Assembly: GCA_019649035.1 (NCBI GenBank)
Contig: BMAT01008340.1
Location: 22,543 to 43,396 of the forward strand
Direction of reading: 5' to 3'
Source of the DNA: Elysia marginata
Lineage: Eukaryota; Mollusca; Gastropoda; Plakobranchidae
DNA: 20,854 bases
Shown: one piece after another, positions 1 through 9,677 of the stretch
Numbering within the stretch: the stretch's first letter is position 1
Layout of the letters: each line of letters opens with the position of its first letter
The notes under the pieces: model-generated
Seen by the model: the letters and a program-made list of their open reading frames with translations, nothing else
Database searches by the model: none
Told to the model about the DNA's origin: nothing
Program-made: the position numbers and the translations under genes

Positions 1-525
1 GTAGAAATAAAGTTGGTGGTATCAAGTTTGATAAAGTCGGTGGTACCCACAGACTAATAATAAATAGTGTTACCCAATTAATTACCGATGCAAAATAATC
101 ATGACTGCCATAACTAGTTTTTAAAAAAATGATATTCTTAATACCACAGCTGGCCATGCGAAGTAAGATTCCCATGTTATGCATCACTCAAAAAATTACT
201 CAAATCTCACTATAATCATGCAGGTTTTTATGTTTAAGTATACATACCCTTTGCTGCATATATTTACAGGCTTGTTTTATATGCTTAAGAGGCCAACATT
301 CTTTGGATTTTATTGAGGACTGTCTTTTTTTACTTCAGTGAACATTCAAAACAACCTATTATATATCTGAGTGGTGATGAACATTAATCAGTCATTTATG
401 AACATTAATGCAAAAATGCAATTGACCTTATACTGGACCAGATTCTTGCTTGTTACTATCAACTGGAGATTCAGCCAGCTTATGATTGCTTGATAGTTTG
501 ATTTGTTTCTTTTCTTTATTTTAAG
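1..525. other. TMEM231 intron, 3' part
   Basis: AT-rich sequence with no open frame that resembles an exon. At the left edge two loosely similar 24-base units share aaagtYggtggta (from 9 and from 33). By gene order this is intron upstream of exon A. Confidence 0.6.
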
Positions 526-607
526 GGCAGCCTTGTCAATGAAACACAAGTCTATGCTGATGTGTATTCTATGAGCACAATTTTTAGGAAGTACTCAGAG
601 CGAAATG
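526..607 (+). other. TMEM231: TMEM231 coding exon A
   Basis: The exon is bounded by a pyrimidine-rich acceptor ending ttttaag (AG at 524-525) and a donor gtgagt at 608-613. It reads 27 codons in phase 0, then one base. The peptide ends IFRKYSERN and aligns without gaps with the human segment ending HIVAAYQERN. The preceding exon is outside the window; I found no match to it in 1-525. Confidence 0.9.
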
Positions 608-3600
608 GTGAGTACAATTTATCAATATGTATTTATTTGAGTGCAAAGTTTGTCTCAAAAAGCCTTTATTCAACAAAACACTTTTCTGTTTAGAGAGCAT
701 TATGTTTTTAGCCGATATCTCACATTATTGAGTTCAGGGTCAATGCAAGGAGCAGTGGCTTTGGGCTGAGTGTAACAAGGCCCAGCGTTAATGATTCCCC
801 TTCAAAGAGCCTTGTGGTAGCTTTCTGAAAGCAACAATACTGGTGCTGAAATGCTTTATTAGATTGGTCTATTTACATCTTTAACATTATTATTTTATCT
901 AAAAGCTGAAATTATTTTATCCATATTTTTTTCATTCTTTAATCTATCTCGTTTGTCACAACCTATCTATTGGTTAGGTTTTCATAGCTCAAGAGTAAAC
1001 CACCACACTTGCCAAAATAGACATCATGCATTATGTGCCTTCTTAGGAGGACAAAGCCCATAGGGTGGGAAATCCAGGAGGGCCATTTAAAAATAGTGGC
1101 CGGGATGGATCAATGGGGACCGCTAGCCAAGCGTCTGCTTTAAGACGGCTATAGAGGTTGGGAAACTGACACTGAACTGAAAATTGCGAGATGCCATATC
1201 ACATGCACATCACGAAATGCAGACCCCCGAAATCTTGGTCAGAGAATAATTTTGCTTTCAATTTCATCATACTCTGGAGGTCCCCGCTACATGTATATAT
1301 GTTTGAAAAGCAGCAAGACTCTATGTGTTAATACTGTTATGTTAGGAAGTATGGTCAGCCGGACCTATTCATTACAATCACCACAAATCCAAAATGGCCA
1401 GAAATAGTTGACAACCTGAAGGACAATCAACAACCACATTATAGACCAGATTGGATAGTCAGAGTGTTTAAGCAAAAGCTTAATAAGGCAATGACTTTAA
1501 TGAAAGATGGATGCTTTGGAACACTTCAGGCTTGGTTGTATTTTATTGAATTTTAAAAGAGAGGACTCCCACATGCCCATATTCTCCTTTGGCTGAATAA
1601 AGACAATAAAATTCAACCGGACAAAATTGACAAAGTGGTGTCTTCTGAGTTACCAAATTAGGATGAGGACACTGAACTCTTCTCAATTGTAACCACTCAA
1701 ATGATTCATGAACCGTGTGGTGTAATCAATCCCAATTCTCCCTGCATGAAGGATGGCAAATGTACAAAGAAATTTCCCCATTCATTTCAACAACAAACTG
1801 AAGTTGGCAATGACAGTTATCCAAAGTAAAGGAGGCGGAGACCAGAAAATGGTGAGACAGCCATCAAAGTCATCGGAAGAACTGATCATGCTATTGATAA
1901 TGGATGGATTGTTCCGTACAATCCTTGGTTATTGATGCAGTTGAAGTGTCGTGTCAATGTAGAAATTTGTTCGCCAATACAAAGTATGAACACAAAGGAG
2001 TGGATCAAGCTACATTTCAACTTCAGCATTAAAACCAAAGAGATGAAATATCAAATTTTGTCAATGCACGGTATATCGGGAGCACAGAGGCTGCTAGACA
2101 TATTTTTTAATTCAACCTAACTGAACGACACCCGACTGTGGTAAAACTTGCTGTTCCTTTGGAAAATGGTCAGCATGTGTATTTCAACGAAAAAATGTTA
2201 TGACTGTAGCAGCAGCACCTTCCCCAGTTACCACACTTACTGCATTCTTCTGTCTGTGTCAAACTGATGTGTCAGCCAAACACTTGCTGTACACAGATGT
2301 TCCAGCTACTGCACATGGGATCAACACAAAAAGTCATGGGTGGGACGCAAAAGAGGAACAAAGATTACACTGAACGGGGAGATGTTTGAAACATTTGCAA
2401 TTGGCTGAATGTACCCTGCTAGCCCCAATCAAGGTGACTGTTTTTTCTTGTGGCATCTTCTGACAGTTGTTAAAGGACCGACTTCCTTCAATTCAAGAGT
2501 CTTAGATATTTTAGAGTGACCAAATTGCTTATCTATAAGGAAGCCATTATTGCCCATGGATTGTTGGAACATTGCAATGTACAACAAAATACATTGCAAG
2601 AAGCTGCAACAAGTCAACATCTGCAGTCACTCAGAAGTTTGTTTGCAATCCTTTTAGTTCATGCTTTTCCAGTAAATCCATTACAACTATGGACTAACTT
2701 CAAAGCTCTGCTGATTGAAGACTTTGTGCATCAAAATTTTACTAATGACCAGTTAGAAAATTTAGCACTCAAAGACATAGAACATAGTGTTGTGTCGATG
2801 AATGCTGGCAAACTGGACTCATTTGGTTTCCAAAGCCTGGTTGCGACGTTTCATACAATCCAGTGATATAAGATATATTTGACATGGATAAAGAACATCA
2901 GACAGTGGAGCAAAAAAGCAAATGTTAACCCCTGAACAGACTGCTTTTTTAACACCATTATCAGTGCTATCAACAACCACCAAGCTGGGATTTACTTTTT
3001 GGATGCGCCAGGAGGATGTGGGAAAATTTTCCTCATCAACACAGTGTTATCATCGCAGAGGGCTCACAGTGGAATTGCCTTTGTGACAGCAACTAGTGGT
3101 CTATCAGCAACTCTCCTTTTAGACGGAAGAACTGTTCATAGCACCTTTAAAGTCCCACTAAACATCACCAATACAGAGCAGCACTGGCAACAGTAATTCA
3201 AAATGCTTCAATCCTCATCATCGACAAAGCTCCAATGCTTCACAAAAGTGTCATAGAAACTCTAGACCGCACTTTCAAAGATATTAGGTCATCAGATGAA
3301 ATAATGGGTGGTCTGCTCACATTAATGTGTGGTGACTTAAGTCAAATCCTCCCAGTCATTCCCAAAAGTACAACTTAGAGCAGATATTGTAAATTCATGT
3401 TTGAAGAAGTCGCAGCTCTGGGAAAATGTTATCACTCAAAATATGAGAGTACCCAGGAATAATTCTGGTTCAGCATTTCCTGATTTACTCATAAAGATAG
3501 GCAATGGACAAATTCCACTTTTACATTCTTTCTCTGATGTCATACCATTACATGATTTTGAAAGTGAAGTTATGAATTTGGATGATTTGATTGACAAAGT

Positions 3601-5393
3601 ATTCCCAAACTTTCAAGACAATCATGTGAATTGTGAGTGGCTGACAGAAAGAGCAATTTTAACAGCTTTAAATGACACGGTGACCAAAATCAACAACAAA
3701 TTGTCCGACAAGTTAACAGCTGACCATGGGATGAACTGTGTTTCCCATTAGTACAAAGATTAATAATGGAGATTCTGTTCAATTCCCTATTGAATTTCTA
3801 AATTCTATTGATATTTCTGGACTCCCTCCTCACACTCTACATTTAAAGCGCGGAATGCCTGTAATGTTGATGAGATCTTTTAAGCCTCCTGAACTCTTCA
3901 ATGGTACCAGATATGTAGTGGTTAACTGCATTCCAATGGTAGCTGAAGTGGAAATTGCTGTTGCTGCACCCACAAAGGCAAACAACATTTCATTCCTAGA
4001 ATACCACTGAAACCAACCGATACCCAACTGCCATTCAAGTTCCAGTGGCGCCAGTTACCATTCCGTCCCTGTTTTGCAATGACCATGAACAAAGCACAAG
4101 GGCAGACACTGAAGTATGTACGTTGCTCTTTCAAGAACTGGATCAAAGGATAACATATACTTCATTGCTCCAAATGGAATAATACAAAATGTTGTCTACA
4201 CCAAAGTCCTCTAGATGGTGACTCAAGCAGGATAATTATACCCTGTCTCTCTCTTCTCTCTTCTCCCAGATCACATTCTGCAACATCCTTTGATTATAAA
4301 TTTTCCTGTTCAAAGAACAGATTCCCAGCTTGTTAAATATATGCGCAGAGTTTCTTTTTTTTTTTTACTTTCACATATGATGAAGGTATAAATCTATATA
4401 TGTTGAACGTTTGTCTACATTTTATCCCTTAGTGACCACATATCTGCAAGATCCTCTGAAAATCTGGTCCACTGGAAGAGCTGCTGATGCGCCCTTTCAA
4501 ATCTCAACTCTAATCAACTACCCAGAACAGCAAGTGTTGTATCCTTTACGTATAAAACATTTATTCTCAATACTTTTACTATAATTACAAAATAATAAAG
4601 AACCATGAAGCCTTTCAAAATTGAATAACTGCCTATAAAATTGTGAGTGTTGTAATTTTTGTTTTTCACTTTTTTTTTTTTTTTAAGAGATTCGTTGATA
4701 GAAAAATGTGACAGGTAAGCTCACGACTAGTTCATACTTGTTTTTTACTCTTTGAAAGAAGTCTTGGCTTGTTACTGTTAATTACCAAACTTCAACATTA
4801 CTTTATACTTTTATTTAATTAGTATGTCAGAAATTTATTTTAAAGAAGTTAAGGAAAAAATGTTTCTCTTTCTCACATTTCTTTTTGCTGCTGATAACAT
4901 ATATCAACATGCAGGTAGGTTTTTTTATGATATTGAGGGTGTGCACATTGCAAAAATGTTGCATTTCACTATCATAATGGCTGACAAACCCGGAAGTTAG
5001 AGTATATCTCTTTTGTGCTAAGGATCAGTGTAAATCTACGTAAATTAGGGTTACATTGGTTGATTGAGCTAAAGAGTTTTACTCTAACTATCGGGAGCGC
5101 GCGGCATCTTGATAGCTAGACGCTTTATTTACGTAATGTGCCTCAATAACAGTAGCACTCTATTATATCATAAACAATAAAGTTGCATTATCTTGCCTTA
5201 ACACACGTGCAGCTATGCCCCAGGTTTCTGGTATCTCATCAAGTGGGGATGGGTCCAGTATGTGTCTGTGCTACTCCTCTTTCTCTATGTCTTCAACAAG
5301 GTCAAGATCTTTGTTTTCCAACACCAGGTTGTGGCCACAGTAGTGTCTGGGCCAGGTCAGACAGATGTTGGTGTCAAGGACAAATTCTCATGA
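526..5393 (+). CDS. TMEM231: TMEM231 (transmembrane protein 231), C-terminal part, exons 526-607, 4433-4538, 5213-5393
   Basis: Seen: three exons join in a single frame (82+106+181 nt) and give the last 122 residues plus a TGA stop. Landmarks in order are NET...[34 protein letters not shown] and a hydrophobic segment [15 protein letters not shown] followed by [10 protein letters not shown]. These match, in order and with the same spacing, the human TMEM231 C-terminus as I know it ([43 protein letters not shown]). Both junctions are phase-correct: GTG is split 1+2 and TTC is split 2+1. Known: TMEM231 is a two-pass membrane protein of the MKS/B9 module at the ciliary transition zone, working with B9D1, MKS1 and TMEM17 as part of the gate that controls ciliary membrane composition. 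The segment here carries the end of the extracytoplasmic region, the second transmembrane helix and a short tail. The N-terminal exons lie left of the window, as the usual length is about 310 residues. No breaks are seen, so the gene looks functional despite a Helitron remnant in its intron. Confidence 0.95.
608..1214. other. TMEM231 intron upstream of the Helitron coding remnant
   Basis: There is no coding similarity here. Two patches, about 715-840 and 1020-1150, are richer in G+C than the surrounding DNA and are not explained by the host gene. They may be the 5' non-coding part or the eroded N-terminal coding part of the Helitron, or an unrelated old insertion. Confidence 0.4.
1270..2000 (+). 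other. Helitron Rep (HUH nuclease) domain remnant
   Basis: One frame runs from about 1302 to 1985, interrupted only by stops. The metal-binding HUH motif is intact as His-Ala-His at 1572-1580, but a TAA at 1554-1556 stands where the family has Gln ([10 protein letters not shown]), a likely C-to-T change. The catalytic YxxKY pair should lie near 1985. There the frame shifts, several residues are missing, and one Tyr codon (1985-1987) remains before EHKGVDQA. Nuclease activity cannot be expected. Confidence 0.85.
2985..4214 (+). other. Helitron PIF1-like helicase domain remnant
   Basis: Walker A reads DAPGGCGKI (2 codons before 3008 to 3028), with Ile replacing the usual Thr/Ser. Walker B reads LIIDKAPM (3214-3237), with AAA (Lys) at 3226-3228 where the family has Glu. 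Motif [12 protein letters not shown], ending about 3360, and the later blocks [22 protein letters not shown] and [11 protein letters not shown] are readable in shifting frames. About 15-20 residues between [10 protein letters not shown] and VALSRTG are absent. The C-terminal VVYTKVL and TAG mark the original end. Confidence 0.9.
4306..4320 (+). repeat. Small perfect hairpin, possible Helitron 3' hairpin
   Basis: CTGTTC-AAA-GAACAG forms a 6-bp stem with a 3-nt loop, 92 bases after the Helitron stop. Helitrons carry a hairpin just before a terminal CTRR. Here a CTTG follows about 8 bases later, which does not fit the consensus, so the assignment is weak. Confidence 0.25.
4433..4538 (+). other. 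TMEM231: TMEM231 coding exon B
   Basis: The acceptor is ttttatcccttag (AG at 4431-4432) and the donor is gtatcc from 4539. The exon supplies two bases that complete the Val codon of ERN-V-TT, then encodes [11 protein letters not shown] and GRAADAPF, the most conserved part of the family. The donor was chosen over an upstream gtgttg because only gtatcc gives phase 2, which the next exon needs. It also keeps the human length between YP and PGFW. Confidence 0.92.
4539..5212. other. Last intron of TMEM231
   Basis: A 674-bp intron between a gtatcc donor and a cacgtgcag acceptor. It is AT-rich with a T run near 4668-4684 and no gene-like content. The stretch near 5095-5110 (gggagcgcgcggc) is locally G+C rich. 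Confidence 0.8.
5213..5393 (+). other. TMEM231: TMEM231 terminal coding exon
   Basis: The acceptor is acacacgtgcag (AG at 5211-5212). The first base completes a Phe codon; 59 residues and TGA (5391-5393) follow. The exon carries YAPGFW, the C-terminal transmembrane helix and the [10 protein letters not shown] motif. The tail after it is divergent and hydrophilic ([14 protein letters not shown]). The 3' UTR starts at 5394. Confidence 0.95.
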
Positions 5394-5435
5394 ATTCTGC
5401 CTTTACTTAGGCAAAAGTTCCAAGTGAATATAGGA

Positions 5436-5440
<5 letters not shown>

Positions 5441-5530
<90 letters not shown>

Positions 5531-5554
5531 CACACAGACACACAGACAGACAGA
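5441..5554. repeat. (GA)24 then (GACA)n compound microsatellite
   Basis: Positions 5441-5488 are pure GA. From 5487 this turns into about eight GACA units to 5520, then degenerate GACA/CA units to 5554. It lies 48 bases after the TMEM231 stop, so it is probably in the 3' UTR. A further short GACA/GATA patch is at 5697-5715. Confidence 0.97.
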
Positions 5555-5776
5555 GGCGGCCCAAGGACTCATAAATCAAGAGAAAAGGATTCATGGAAAA
5601 GAAAGACAGATGCACAAGGATCAACAGTTCAACAGAGACAAAGAGGGCAAGAGTGTAGGAAAAGTTAGTTTGAAAGAGAACCAAAGGGAGAAAAACAGAC
5701 AGACAGATAGACAGAATGAGATATTGCTAAGTAAAACTAAATGTATGCTACTAGCTTTGGCAACCTAGTTATTTGT

Positions 5777-5782
5777 AATAAA
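5777..5782 (+). promoter_or_regulatory. Candidate TMEM231 poly(A) signal
   Basis: First AATAAA after the TMEM231 stop, about 385 bases downstream. Overlapping AATAAA hexamers at 5986-5996 are an alternative. AT-rich DNA produces such hexamers by chance. Confidence 0.35.
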
Positions 5783-7340
5783 AAAAATTACTCGATCTCT
5801 CAAGTGTCATCTATTTATATATTAACCATGAACATACATATCTAAATAATTTTTTTTCCATTTAAACTTTAAAGTGTATTATGGTATATTATTTAAGTTG
5901 AGGTTGGTGTTTCATTACAATTTTGTGTGTTATTCTAAAACTTCATTTGATAAGAGATGGATGACCAAAGAAATTAGTTTTGTACAATAAAATAAATCTA
6001 GCAACAATTTTATTTACTGTCTCTTAACTCTTAAAATACAATTTTTTAAAATGACTTATTGCATGATTCATTTTATGCTGAAAAGTTTTAGCTAAACATA
6101 CTGAACTATCTTCAGCGAGAATTAGAAGTTTCTTAAGCTGACTATTACAAATTTCATATCAAATTAAAGGTAGGCCTACCAGTCCAAGCTTCAAGAAAAT
6201 TTGAAAATGGTTTGGAGGACTTAAAAAATAATTAGCTATATTGATATCTACATAAAAAGAACATTGGAAGTAATCAGCTCAAAATTAGTGATCACTTGGA
6301 GCAGCTTGCATTATTTGAATATCATAACCTCTGCTAGTATTTTAATGATGGTTTTCATATAATTAGGATTTTGAAATGAAAGCAAATAAAGGCATTATAT
6401 ATCATGTTTTCGTGTGTCAGTTAAGAAAATGTTTTTTTTAAGTATGATCAATGAATATATTTAACAAAAGGCTTGTATGAAAATGTTTGAGGATACAGTT
6501 TTGTGTTATCTTATTTTGTCTGCTTACTTATTGCTGTAAGCTTTTTTCAGTCATATGACATGTGCGTGATCATTGCCTCACAATGCTATTTTTGTGTTAG
6601 ATATGTTACACAAATTCATCCTATGTAGAAATATGCTGTATTCATATCATGTCTTCTAATGTTATGAATTGGAGTTTTAAATATGGTTCCGTCCTACACT
6701 AGTACTAAATAGAAGAAAAATAATTTTATATCTTTTTAAGTTTATGTAATAATATATTTATGCAAGGAAGCTTTAGCTTAACTACAGCTGTTGTCTTCTT
6801 CATAATTGATTTTTTTGTATTTGACATCAATATCTCTCCACTATGAAATAACTAAGCGGTTACATAATATGTGACTTCTTTTTGTAGTTACTGCGATTTC
6901 AATGCTTTGAAACTGAAAAACTGTATGTTATAATTTATAATTGTATGTGATTAAAGCTTAGACACATAAATTTGACACTGTTGTAACATCTAACTTTTTT
7001 GTTTGTTTTACTTTTTTTATTCACATTAAAAAAAAAAAAAACTTTACAGGATAGAGAAGACTAGAGAAAGAGAGAAGAGCTGTGAGTCATCTTAGTCTTG
7101 CAAAATGTTGTTGTATCATTGCATCTTTCAGTTTTTTCATTTATGTTTCAGAGGGTATAGCTTTAGCAAGGCTTATAGGTTCGAGGAAATTTTCATTTCT
7201 TCAGTTATTTTTGAATTTTTAGCATAAAGTTAGCTTAATTACATGGCATATTGATACTGTCCAGTTTGGATATTTCAACCTCCATGGGAACAAAAATTGA
7301 CTGTGAATTATCTGAAATTTGACTTCACAGTATAGGAAGC

Positions 7341-7388
7341 ATAAAATTTGTAAACTGAATTTACATAAAATTTGTAAACTGAATTTAC
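7341..7388. repeat. Perfect 24-bp tandem duplication
   Basis: The unit starting ataaaatttgtaaactg is repeated exactly at 7341-7364 and 7365-7388. The two copies are identical, so the duplication is recent. Confidence 0.95.
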
Positions 7389-7630
7389 TTCAAATTTATT
7401 GAATATTCAAATGATCCAGGTCCAAACTATTTCGAACCAACTGTAATTTCATTATACATGTATCACTTATTGTCAGGTTGTAAAATATTGATTAGATGGC
7501 TACCAGGGTTTTATCAAATGAATGCAGATATGTTCACTTAAAATCATAAATTTTATTAATTTTTTTTTATGTTCAGAAGTTTACAAAAACGTCTTGTTTT
7601 GAACAGCAGCACCTTTGAAGGTGTAAATTG

Positions 7631-8220
7631 CGACCTCCTACTCATTCGCCCTAGAGGCAAGACAACTGAACAATGCACCAAACGTTAAAAACTGCATACA
7701 ATTATAAAATTTTTGTAGAAAAATGTTTGAACTTCTTTTCATTTAAATGCAGTATAAAAGAGAGGAAAATCTCCATTTAAAAAGTCTCTCTCAAGTCACA
7801 TCAACATTTTTGACACCCAAGCCATTTTTACTGGTTGCAAGATATTTAAACTTGTTATTTAAGAATTTTGAACCCTGAAGTTTTTCAGTTTTACTTAAGC
7901 ATTAACTGACCTTTGCAACTTAACTATACTGTGTTCTGGTTAAGCAGTTTTTCCAAAACAAATGTCTCACAACAGCGGGGAATTAATCAGAAGTTGCAAA
8001 TTTTACATTACAAGGTGTAGCTATTTTGAACAAGGAATTTTTGGAGGTTCCAAATAAAACAAGTTGCATTGCTTTTGCAAAATTTTGAGGAAAGACATTA
8101 GAAAATTTTTACATATTATAAATGTGAAGGCAAAGAGATATAAATCTACTTTGATAGCGTTTTCTCAAAATAAAAATTTTCGACCTCAAACTCATTTTCC
8201 CTGGCCGCGAGACAAATGCT
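7631..8220. repeat. Three diverged copies of an unnamed repeat motif
   Basis: The block cgacctc..actcatt..ccct..gc.agacaa occurs at 7631-7668 and 8181-8218, with about 29 of 38 positions equal by hand alignment. A weaker third copy is at 7811-7846 (tgacacccaagccattttta..). AT-rich text between the copies is also loosely similar. It may be an old tandem or interspersed repeat. Confidence 0.45.
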
Positions 8221-8662
8221 TCTTAGTGCTTCATAGCGAAAAGCATAACAATTGTTTATGTCAATGTGACGCCAATATTATACGTATGCTGTAATGTTAA
8301 ACAATCTCAAACATGACACTTATAATTATACATATAGTTTTTAAAGAGATCAGGAAGACACAACTTTAGAGTACTCCAAAAATGCTCTTTTACAAAGTTC
8401 ATGTATTATAAAGTGTTGGTAAGGTAGGGCAAAAAGAAGCGCAAAGGAGGTTTGTGTCAGCGAAGTGTTTTTTTAACATAACACATAGTTAAAAACTTCA
8501 ATAAAAATCAACAGAAGCAAACAGGCTTTTTCAAACCAAAGAAGACTTCCCTCTTAAATTAAATGTCCAACATAGCCTTTTGTGAATGCTAGAAGAGTCA
8601 TTCATTGATTTGTTGTTCAAAGTTGTAATTAAAAAAAAACAGCAAGAGGGAAGAGCTTCTTT

Positions 8663-8668
8663 TTTATT
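8663..8668 (-). promoter_or_regulatory. Candidate poly(A) signal of the zinc-finger gene
   Basis: TTTATT on the + strand reads AATAAA on the - strand, about 1 kb after the TAA stop. An ATTAAA variant lies closer, at 8821-8826. There is no direct evidence of use. Confidence 0.25.
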
Positions 8669-9677
8669 AAGAATGGGCAACCACATATTCCAACAAGGAA
8701 AAAACGCAATACAACACTAATATCTAAAAGGATCTAAGAGGAAACTTTAAATTTGTGTCTTTGAATGGTACTTTATGTACATGAAGGCACATGAAAATTT
8801 TTAACATTTCAAATAAATCCTTTAATTCAGTAGAGACAAAATTATTAAAAGGAAATCGAACGTAAGCTATTTCAGCTTTATGAAAACTAAATGGAAAGCA
8901 CAGGGGATTAAGAATTATGCAAACCTGCTGTTCTAACAGCTCAAAGTCCAACCACTGGGTCAGCATCGAATTTCTTTTCTTCATGTTTTTGTAATTATTA
9001 ATCTCCACCGTTCCTTTAAGTCAACAAAATACGGCTGTCTTGGATTGTTGAGTGTATTCTTCAGGTTCCACTCTGCATTGGTTAAAAACAATGGCGAGAT
9101 TGGTGTCACAGAAGCTAAAATAGCTCGAATGAATTTGGTGCCTTCTAGAATAAAGATTCCACTCAAATGCTATTTACCTTCCACTTAAAGGAAAGTATTG
9201 ATTCTAGTTCCACAACTTAACTGATCCTTATCCAACAGTGTTCACTTGGAAGCTTTTGTTAATTCGCGTTGTGCACTACTGTGGTATTCTGCTTTTTACT
9301 TGAAGTTGAAGTTGTATTTTATCGTTCGGATTAATTTTAAACACTTCAACACAATAAGCATTTCTTTGCATACTTTTTCGTGTCTTATTTGTTGATCTGG
9401 TCAATCCTTTTACCACCCAAACATTTGTGAGGCACTAAGATCATCAAATCATCAGCATTTACGCCATGTCATACATGTGGACTAAGTTAAACATGCAAAA
9501 GAAAGACATTGTGATTAGCCATACAGTTATATTTGCGAGGTTGACGTAGCAATACCTATGACTGTGAGATAAAACAATGCTGTAACAATTCTTCTTACAA
9601 GTTATTGCGGCACATAGAAATGTGTTTTTCTGGAGATATTCACATTGAGGAAGACTTGCATAAAGGACACCGTTGAT

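Larger units (their letters stand above)
1215..4214 (+). pseudogene. Decayed Helitron Rep/helicase, inserted in a TMEM231 intron
   Basis: Translating across breaks shows the typical autonomous Helitron order: GGPRYM (1276-1293), RKYGQPDLF (from 1344), the HUH motif PHAH (1569-1580), a Cys-containing [13 protein letters not shown] block (about 1749-1787), VPYNPWLL, the KGVDQATF region (about 1997), the linker domain, and a PIF1-like helicase ending at TAG 4212-4214. Known: Helitrons are rolling-circle DNA transposons whose protein nicks and unwinds the element. Seen damage: stops at 1329, 1554, 1659, 1827 and 3376; frameshifts near 1297, 1985, 3375, 3745, 4000 and 4120; loss of part of the two-tyrosine site; Walker A and B substitutions; and a missing segment between helicase motifs V and VI. 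The N-terminal part is not recognisable. It lies in the same orientation as TMEM231. It is a dead copy. Confidence 0.93.
5394..9677. other. Non-coding DNA between convergent genes
   Basis: This holds the 3' UTRs of TMEM231 (+) and of the zinc-finger gene (-) and the DNA between them. It is AT-rich with no open frame of more than about 95 codons. Contents I can name are the GA/GACA microsatellite, a 24-bp tandem duplication, three diverged copies of a roughly 40-bp motif (7631, 7811, 8181), a GGTAGGCCTACC palindrome (6169-6180) and poly(A) candidates. I recognise no gene in it. Confidence 0.7.

Noticed and set aside
1753..4146. The separate small ORFs in the Helitron area as independent genes
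   Set aside because: They are either pieces of one broken Rep/helicase frame or out-of-frame and antisense shadows.
5357..5684. Minus-strand ORFs rich in Ser/Leu/Cys/Val
   Set aside because: They are translations of the GA/GACA microsatellite, not genes.
8724..9166. Minus-strand ORFs of 61 and 94 codons as a small gene or terminal exon
   Set aside because: No recognisable motif, and the length is within chance for this DNA.
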